Shown here piece after piece: positions 58,943-64,000 of a stretch of 64,000 nucleotides of DNA; within the stretch, counting starts at the first letter, position 1, and the number at the start of each line of letters is the position of its first letter. The translations under genes were made by a program, and so were the position numbers. Source of the stretch: Pseudomonas putida (lineage in GTDB: Bacteria > Pseudomonadota > Gammaproteobacteria > Pseudomonadales > Pseudomonadaceae); the NCBI RefSeq assembly GCF_028682455.1, contig NZ_JANHLD010000003.1, positions 62,001 to 126,000 on the forward strand, written 5' to 3'. Below the pieces are notes generated by a model. The model was not told the origin of the DNA. It worked only from the letters and a program-made list of their open reading frames with translations, and searched no databases.

Positions 58943-59637
58943 GCGCGCAGCCCTTCCAGCGGCAGGCCGAGCAGACGCGAGGTCCAGTCTTCGACCACAC
59001 CGGTGCGCAGCCGCTTGATCGCAATATCGCGCCAGCGGGAAGACAGGGCCGGACAATCCACCAGCTTTTTCAAACCTGCATGCTCCAGAGGTTCACGGTA
59101 AAAAGTGCGCAGTGCCCAGGCCACGGTCAGCCCCGGGTAACTGCGTTGAATCAATTCAAACGGTTCTTCAGCGCTGACAAAACCAGGCTTGAGCACCCGG
59201 TAGAACCAGCCGCAGCGACCACTGTCCTGGGCCTGGCGGGGCAAGCTCGGCAGGCCCCAGCGATGGCTCAGGCGATAACAGGGTGAACGGGGCTGGCTGA
59301 TCTGCAACAACGCCCCGCCCCAGCGAAACAGGTCACCCAGGCACACCTGCTCTTCGCACAGGCCGTGGGTCGAGAGGTTCTCGCCGAAGGCCGGCGCGCA
59401 CCATTCAATCTGTGGATAACGTTGCCGCCACCAGGCGTAGTGCTCGGCTGGGTAGTGGTGCAATGCCCGCTCGGGGCCGGTATGAAAGCGTGGGTCGCCG
59501 TGTTCGTCGCTACCCAGCCCCTGTGGCCATAGCCACAACCGCCTTGCCACCTCTTCCTTATCGATATCGGTGAGAAGACCCAAACCGATGTTTTTTGCCT
59601 TGCCTATGTAAACGCCATCCACATACACGGTGTTCAT
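58939..59637 (-). CDS. MOSC-domain protein
   Basis: 232 residues. GPERALHHYPAEHYAWWRQR, FGENLSTHGLCEEQVCLGD and PRSPCYRLSHRWG fit the MOSC domain with its conserved Cys (as in YiiM-like molybdenum cofactor enzymes). Coupled to the aminotransferase by a four-base overlap. Reaction unknown. Confidence 0.85.
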   Translation of the reverse strand: MNTVYVDGVYIGKAKNIGLGLLTDIDKEEVARRLWLWPQGLGSDEHGDPRFHTGPERALHHYPAEHYAWWRQRYPQIEWCAPAFGENLSTHGLCEEQVCLGDLFRWGGALLQISQPRSPCYRLSHRWGLPSLPRQAQDSGRCGWFYRVLKPGFVSAEEPFELIQRSYPGLTVAWALRTFYREPLEHAGLKKLVDCPALSSRWRDIAIKRLRTGVVEDWTSRLLGLPLEGLRA

Positions 59638-59739
59638 CGCGCCTTCTGGCCCTGTAAACCTTGTGAATACGGGATAGACTAGGCTTCTTGCAGGCTAACG
59701 GCCATTTGGTTTTTCCAGCTTTTTTGATAAGTATTTCTT

Positions 59740-60663
59740 ATGGATTTTCGCCAACTGCGTTATTTCGTCGCGGTGTATGAAGAGGGTCATGTCGGCCGAG
59801 CTGCCGAGCGGCTGTCGTTGTCGCAGCCGGCCCTCTCGCAACAGATCCGCCAACTCGAACACAGCCTGGATGTCAGCCTGTTCGAGCGCGGCAACAAACG
59901 CCTGTTGCCGACCCTGGCCGCGCATACCCTGTACAACCATGCCCTGCCCTTGCTCGACGGCCTGCAGCGCGCACGCGAGGCCTTGCGCAACTTCAAGGGC
60001 CAGTCGCTGCGTACCCTGGCCATTGGTGTACTGCAGACCGTGCGCCCGAGCCTGGTGCCCCAGCTGCTCGACCGGGTACGCAAGGCACAGCCGCACCTGG
60101 TGGTACAGATCTACGAGTTGTCGGGCCTGGAGATCGAACGGCGCCTGCTCAATGGCAGCCTGGACATCGGCATCAGCTACCTGCCCCCTCGCCAGCCGGG
60201 GCTACACGGCTTGCTGTTGTACGAAGACGAGTTGCAGCTTGTAATCCCCAATACCCACCCACTGCGGGAATTCAAGAAGGTTTCGCTCAAACAGGCGGCC
60301 GAGCTACCCATGTTGTTGCTGGGCGAGGAATTCCAGGTTCGACAGATCTGGCAGACGCAACTGGCCAACCTCGGACGGCGTCCCCAGGTGCAGGCGGAGA
60401 TGAACAACATGGGTGGGATTCTCGACAGCCTGGCACACACCTCGCTGGCAACGGTGCTGCCGGGGCGGGCCAAGGAAGTGGTCGAGGATGATCAGGAACT
60501 GCTCTGGAAACCGCTGAGCGAACCACGGGTGCCGCTGAAGATCGGCCTGGTATTTCGCGATGCGCAGCGCCAGCAGGCGTCGGTCGAGCTGCTGCGTACG
60601 CTATTGGAAGAGGAAGCCGACCCACGTCATATCGGGGTGTCGCCGCTGGATGTGCTGGGCTGA
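59740..60663 (+). CDS. LysR-family regulator
   Basis: 307 residues. HTH MDFRQLRYFVAVYEEGHVGR then AAERLSLSQPALSQQIRQLE is typical LysR; the effector domain follows. Divergent from the MOSC-aminotransferase operon (103 bases between starts), so likely its regulator. Effector unknown. Confidence 0.92.
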   Translation: MDFRQLRYFVAVYEEGHVGRAAERLSLSQPALSQQIRQLEHSLDVSLFERGNKRLLPTLAAHTLYNHALPLLDGLQRAREALRNFKGQSLRTLAIGVLQTVRPSLVPQLLDRVRKAQPHLVVQIYELSGLEIERRLLNGSLDIGISYLPPRQPGLHGLLLYEDELQLVIPNTHPLREFKKVSLKQAAELPMLLLGEEFQVRQIWQTQLANLGRRPQVQAEMNNMGGILDSLAHTSLATVLPGRAKEVVEDDQELLWKPLSEPRVPLKIGLVFRDAQRQQASVELLRTLLEEEADPRHIGVSPLDVLG

Positions 60664-60693
60664 AGCGGCCCGGACTTTTCTTTGGGCAAAAGA

Positions 60694-60716
60694 AAACCCC
60701 GCCGAGGCGGGGCTTT
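60694..60716 (+). terminator. Hairpin after the LysR gene
   Basis: AACCCCGCC-GA-GGCGGGGCTT stem with a short T run, 31 bases after the stop. Confidence 0.75.
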
Positions 60717-60901
60717 GCAGACTGTTTCCCTGACATCCATTTCGCCCCACCATCCTGGCAGGAATCCTTCGTGTCCATGTTCTGTACTTTGCGCTTCCTG
60801 CGCTACGTCCATGAGAGAAGATTAACTGTGGATCCAATCTTGCGATAGAGGCGAAAAGTCACCGCGTCGTGTAGGAAAAAGCTTACAAAATCCCGCCCCA
60901 A

Positions 60902-62680
60902 TTAAAACTGCGCCGCATCGAGCAGGTACAGCGATTCGCTACCGGCTTTGACCGAAGCGCTGAGCGAGTGGATACGCGGCAGCAAACGGGCGAAGTAGAA
61001 GCGTGCTGTGCCCAGCTTGCTGGCGTAGAAGTCATCCTCGCCCTGCTTGGCCAGCGCGGTGCGCGCCATCAACGCCCACATATAGGCATAGGCGGTGTAG
61101 CCGAACACCTGCAGGTACTCCACCGACGCTGCACCGATTTCGTTCGGGTTGTTCCTGGCCCGGTCCAGCACCCAGGCGGTCAGGTCGTCGAGGTTGTCCA
61201 GGGCAGCGTTCAGCGGTTTGACGAATTCTTCCAGGTCGGCACCAGCACTGGCGGTGAAATGGCGGATTTCGTCGGCGAACAGCTTGTACAGCGCCCCCCC
61301 GCTACCCACTACCTTGCGGCCCATCAGGTCCAGTGCCTGGATGCCGTTGGTGCCTTCGTAGATCTGGGTGATGCGCACATCACGCACCAGTTGCTCCTGG
61401 CCCCACTCACGGATGTACCCGTGGCCACCGAACACTTGCTGGCCGTGCACTGCCGACTCAAGGCCCAGGTCGGTAAGGAAGGCCTTGGAAACCGGCGTCA
61501 GCAACGCGACCAGCTCTTCCGCGCGCTTGCGGGTGGTGGCGTCTTCGCTGTACTTGGCGGTGTCCAGCTGCATGGCGACATAGGTAGAGAAGGCACGGCC
61601 GCCTTCATTCAAAGCCTTCATGGTCAGCAGCATGCGACGCACGTCCGGGTGGACGATGATCGGGTCGGCGACCTTGTCCTTGGCTTGCGGGCCAGTGGGT
61701 GCGCGGCTTTGCAGACGGTCACGGGCGTACTCGATAGCGTTCTGGTAGGAGCGCTCCGCCGACGCCAGGCCCTGGATGCCGACGCCAAGGCGCTCGTAGT
61801 TCATCATGGTGAACATCGCCGCCAGGCCCTTGTTCGGCTCGCCGACCAGATAACCCACCGCTTCATCGAAGTTCATCACGCAGGTGGCCGAGGCCTGGAT
61901 GCCCATCTTGTGCTCGATCGAGCCGCAGTTGGCCGGGTTGCGGGCCCCCAGGCTGCCATCGGTGTTGACCAGGAACTTGGGTACCAGGAACAGCGAGATA
62001 CCTTTCGGTCCTGCCGGTGCATCCGGCAGCTTGGCCAGCACCAGGTGGATGATGTTCTCGGTCAGGTCGTGCTCACCGCCGGTGATAAAGATCTTGGTGC
62101 CGCTGACCTTGTAGCTGCCGTCCGCCTGTGGCTCGGCCTTGGTGCGGATGATCCCGAGGTCGGTACCGGCATGTGGCTCGGTCAGGCACATGGAGCCTGC
62201 CCAGACACCGGCATACATGTTCGGCAGGTACTGTTCCTTGAGCGTGTCGCTGGCGTGGGCGTTGATCGAGAGGCAGGCGCCGGCGGTCAGCATCGGGTAC
62301 AGGCCGAAGGCAAGGCTCGACGAGTTGACCATTTCCTCGACCTGGGCCGAGATCACCTTGGGCATGCCCATGCCGCCGTAGGCGGGATCGCCGCCTACGC
62401 CCACCCAACCGCCTTCGGCGTAGGTCTTGTAGGCATCGATGAAGCCGGCGGGGGTGCGCACTGCACCGTTGTCCCAATGGCAGCCTTCTTCATCGCCACT
62501 GCGGCTCAGCGGCGCGATGCTCTTGCCAGTGACCTTGCCGGCCTCCTCCAGCACCGCCAGGGCGGTATCTTCATCGACGGCCTCGGCCAGGCCCGGCAAT
62601 TGCGCCCAGAGCTTGGAAACTTCGAAGACTTCGTTGAGGACGAAGCGCATATCGCGCAGGGGCGCTTTATAGTCAGCCAT
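60902..62680 (-). CDS. Acyl-CoA dehydrogenase, long (DmdC-like) form
   Basis: 592 residues, longer than the usual 380, with an extra C-terminal domain as in 3-methylmercaptopropionyl-CoA dehydrogenase relatives. FAD/acyl-CoA features: MCLTEPHAGTDLGIIRTKAE, ITGGEHDLTENIIHLVLAK, QVFGGHGYIREWGQEQLVRD and ITQIYEGTNGIQALDLMGRK (catalytic Glu). Oxidises an acyl-CoA; the substrate is not visible, perhaps medium or phenyl-substituted chains. Monocistronic as seen. Confidence 0.9.
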   Translation of the reverse strand: MADYKAPLRDMRFVLNEVFEVSKLWAQLPGLAEAVDEDTALAVLEEAGKVTGKSIAPLSRSGDEEGCHWDNGAVRTPAGFIDAYKTYAEGGWVGVGGDPAYGGMGMPKVISAQVEEMVNSSSLAFGLYPMLTAGACLSINAHASDTLKEQYLPNMYAGVWAGSMCLTEPHAGTDLGIIRTKAEPQADGSYKVSGTKIFITGGEHDLTENIIHLVLAKLPDAPAGPKGISLFLVPKFLVNTDGSLGARNPANCGSIEHKMGIQASATCVMNFDEAVGYLVGEPNKGLAAMFTMMNYERLGVGIQGLASAERSYQNAIEYARDRLQSRAPTGPQAKDKVADPIIVHPDVRRMLLTMKALNEGGRAFSTYVAMQLDTAKYSEDATTRKRAEELVALLTPVSKAFLTDLGLESAVHGQQVFGGHGYIREWGQEQLVRDVRITQIYEGTNGIQALDLMGRKVVGSGGALYKLFADEIRHFTASAGADLEEFVKPLNAALDNLDDLTAWVLDRARNNPNEIGAASVEYLQVFGYTAYAYMWALMARTALAKQGEDDFYASKLGTARFYFARLLPRIHSLSASVKAGSESLYLLDAAQF

Positions 62681-62803
62681 GGCAACCTCTCACACTTGAG
62701 TCGGGACGGCCCCACGGGACCGTTTTACTGTTATGAAATCCAGTGTACCCGAACAACTTTTGCGAGACATAGGGTCATCAAGCGACCCTATAGTCACCTG
62801 CAG

Positions 62804-64000
62804 TCACGCCGTGCGCACCGCGCCCCGCTTGGCCTGGTGACCATAAGCCATGACACAGTTACGCCCGGCGCCCTTGGCGCTGTAGAGAGCCTGGTCGGCC
62901 GACTTGAGCACTTCGTCGGGGGAGCGGTGATCGACCAGCCGCTCGCTGACACCAATGCTGATCGTCACCGACACGCTGGAGGCCGCCGACGCTCCGCGAC
63001 GCTGGCGACCTTGCTGGTCGTCCTGGGGGCGGCTGTCCTGGTTGCGTAGCTGGATGTTGTAGTTGGCGATCACCTCGCGCACCGCCTCAAGGTGCGGCAT
63101 GCACTCCTCGATGCTTTTGCCGGCAAACACCAGGGCAAATTCCTCGCCGCCATAGCGGTAGGCACGACCGCCACCGGTCACCTTGGACAGCTTGCTGGCC
63201 ACCAGGCGCAGCACCTGGTCGCCCACATCGTGGCCGTGGGTGTCGTTGAATTTCTTGAAGTGATCGACGTCGGTCATCGCCAGCACATAGTTGCGGCCCA
63301 GCCGCTGCATGCGTTCGTTGAGGGCACGGCGACCAGGCAGACCGGTCAGCTCATCGCGAAAAGCCATCTGATAGGCCTCATGGGAAACCGCCGCGGCGAT
63401 CATCAGCATCACCTGGCTGCACATGATGTTCAGGGTGAACGGCAGGATGAAGGTTTGCGGCAGCATCCAGAAAATCCCGATCAGGCCGATGATCTGCGCG
63501 GCATGCAGCGGCCTGGGCTCGCGCAGGTACTGCACCACCAGCACCCCGAAGGCAACGAAGAACACCGGGTAGGCCAACTGGATCAGGCTCATCCATTGGC
63601 CATGCAGCGACGGCCAGCGAATCTCCGCCAGCCAGCCGAGCAGCACCTGTGGGTAACTCTGCTCCAGCCCCAACGCCACACTGCCGACCGCCAGTAGCAC
63701 GGCGAAGCGCGCGATCATGTCCTGGAACAGGTGCGTGCGCTCCTGCCAGGCGCCGTACAGCGTGAACATCAGCGGCAACAACAGACAAACCAGGTGGAAT
63801 ACGACGGCCGCATCCTCGCGTACCCGGCCATTGTCCCGATAGAAATCGGTCTGGGTATCGAGCAGAAAATAGGCGATGTACACCGTGACCATCAGGAACA
63901 GTTCACGCTGACGGCGGTAAACGGCGCAGTAGGCGCCCCCCAACAACAGGACCAGGGTAGGCAGTACATTGAACAGCGACGTGAAGAAGACACTGAGGTC
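62804..64000 (-). CDS. Membrane diguanylate cyclase, N-terminus beyond window
   Basis: At least 398 residues; the frame is open to the window end, so the true start is outside. About six membrane helices lie in the first 190 residues. The GGDEF domain has DELTGLPGRRALNERM, TDVDHFKKFNDTHGHDVGDQ and the active-site RYGGEEFALVF. A low-complexity insert (RPQDDQQGRQRRGASAASS) sits inside the domain. It should make c-di-GMP; the sensed signal is unknown. Confidence 0.9.
   Translation of the reverse strand, partial: DLSVFFTSLFNVLPTLVLLLGGAYCAVYRRQRELFLMVTVYIAYFLLDTQTDFYRDNGRVREDAAVVFHLVCLLLPLMFTLYGAWQERTHLFQDMIARFAVLLAVGSVALGLEQSYPQVLLGWLAEIRWPSLHGQWMSLIQLAYPVFFVAFGVLVVQYLREPRPLHAAQIIGLIGIFWMLPQTFILPFTLNIMCSQVMLMIAAAVSHEAYQMAFRDELTGLPGRRALNERMQRLGRNYVLAMTDVDHFKKFNDTHGHDVGDQVLRLVASKLSKVTGGGRAYRYGGEEFALVFAGKSIEECMPHLEAVREVIANYNIQLRNQDSRPQDDQQGRQRRGASAASSVSVTISIGVSERLVDHRSPDEVLKSADQALYSAKGAGRNCVMAYGHQAKRGAVRTA

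Noticed and set aside
57614..59101. 495-codon open frame on the plus strand
   Set aside because: Antisense to the coupled aminotransferase-MOSC genes, which have clear motifs.
60968..63049. 693-codon open frame on the plus strand
   Set aside because: Runs opposite the acyl-CoA dehydrogenase and past its start into the GGDEF gene; composition is an antisense artefact.

Overview
The window reads as Pseudomonas, most likely the P. putida group. The chromosomal part (about 38.4 kb to the end) carries gcd-oprB, an asnC-davB-davA lysine catabolism block, the order pqqF-A-B-C-D-E plus an S9 peptidase, and the long inverted hairpin typical of P. putida REP sequences. The left part is an accessory island rich in metal resistance genes. 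It seems to end at 38377-38401, where a 25-base tRNA 3' end (TTCAAGT T-loop through CCA) stands without a tRNA body, which is the usual scar of island integration.

Island, left to right. (1) 34-4075: a nickel/cobalt divergon. A CsoR-family repressor and an RcnA exporter face a His-rich small protein, a HupE/UreJ membrane protein, a membrane-anchored protein with an Ala-Pro linker and a small His-containing lipoprotein. (2) 4147-21835: a copper block with copRS, two DUF411 genes (one broken), copABCD, a PtrA-like gene, Met-rich and His-rich periplasmic proteins, a P1B copper ATPase and an HMA chaperone. Four near-identical 18-bp cop boxes tie it to CopR. The copABCD operon is split between copB and copC by a 5.8-kb IS66-family element (8393-14188) with matching terminal repeats, an 8-bp target duplication and three passenger genes (NUDIX, universal stress protein, SulP transporter). 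(3) 21905-25067: genes of unknown function around a double-HTH regulator. (4) 25187-32315: arsN1, a dmeR-dmeF cobalt/nickel efflux operon, and an ars operon with three arsenate reductases, arsB, arsH, arsR and an ArsN2-type acetyltransferase. (5) 32388-38094: next to the attachment scar, a cargo zone that may be anti-phage. It holds a DUF3800 protein translationally coupled to a possible PD-(D/E)xK nuclease, an AT-rich pair (nucleoid-associated-like protein plus membrane protein), and a ribbon-helix-helix/EVE-like protein.

Chromosome. gcd, the PQQ-dependent glucose dehydrogenase, and an OprB sugar porin lie about 8 kb from the pqq genes that make their cofactor. Between them are LPS-type glycosyltransferase genes, an AraC regulator and a panB copy. 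After pqq come a prolyl-oligopeptidase-like gene co-translated with pqqE, a YqaE/Pmp3 peptide, an aminotransferase-MOSC pair, a LysR regulator, a long acyl-CoA dehydrogenase and a membrane GGDEF protein cut by the window end.

All calls rest on reading motifs and context; no database search was run.
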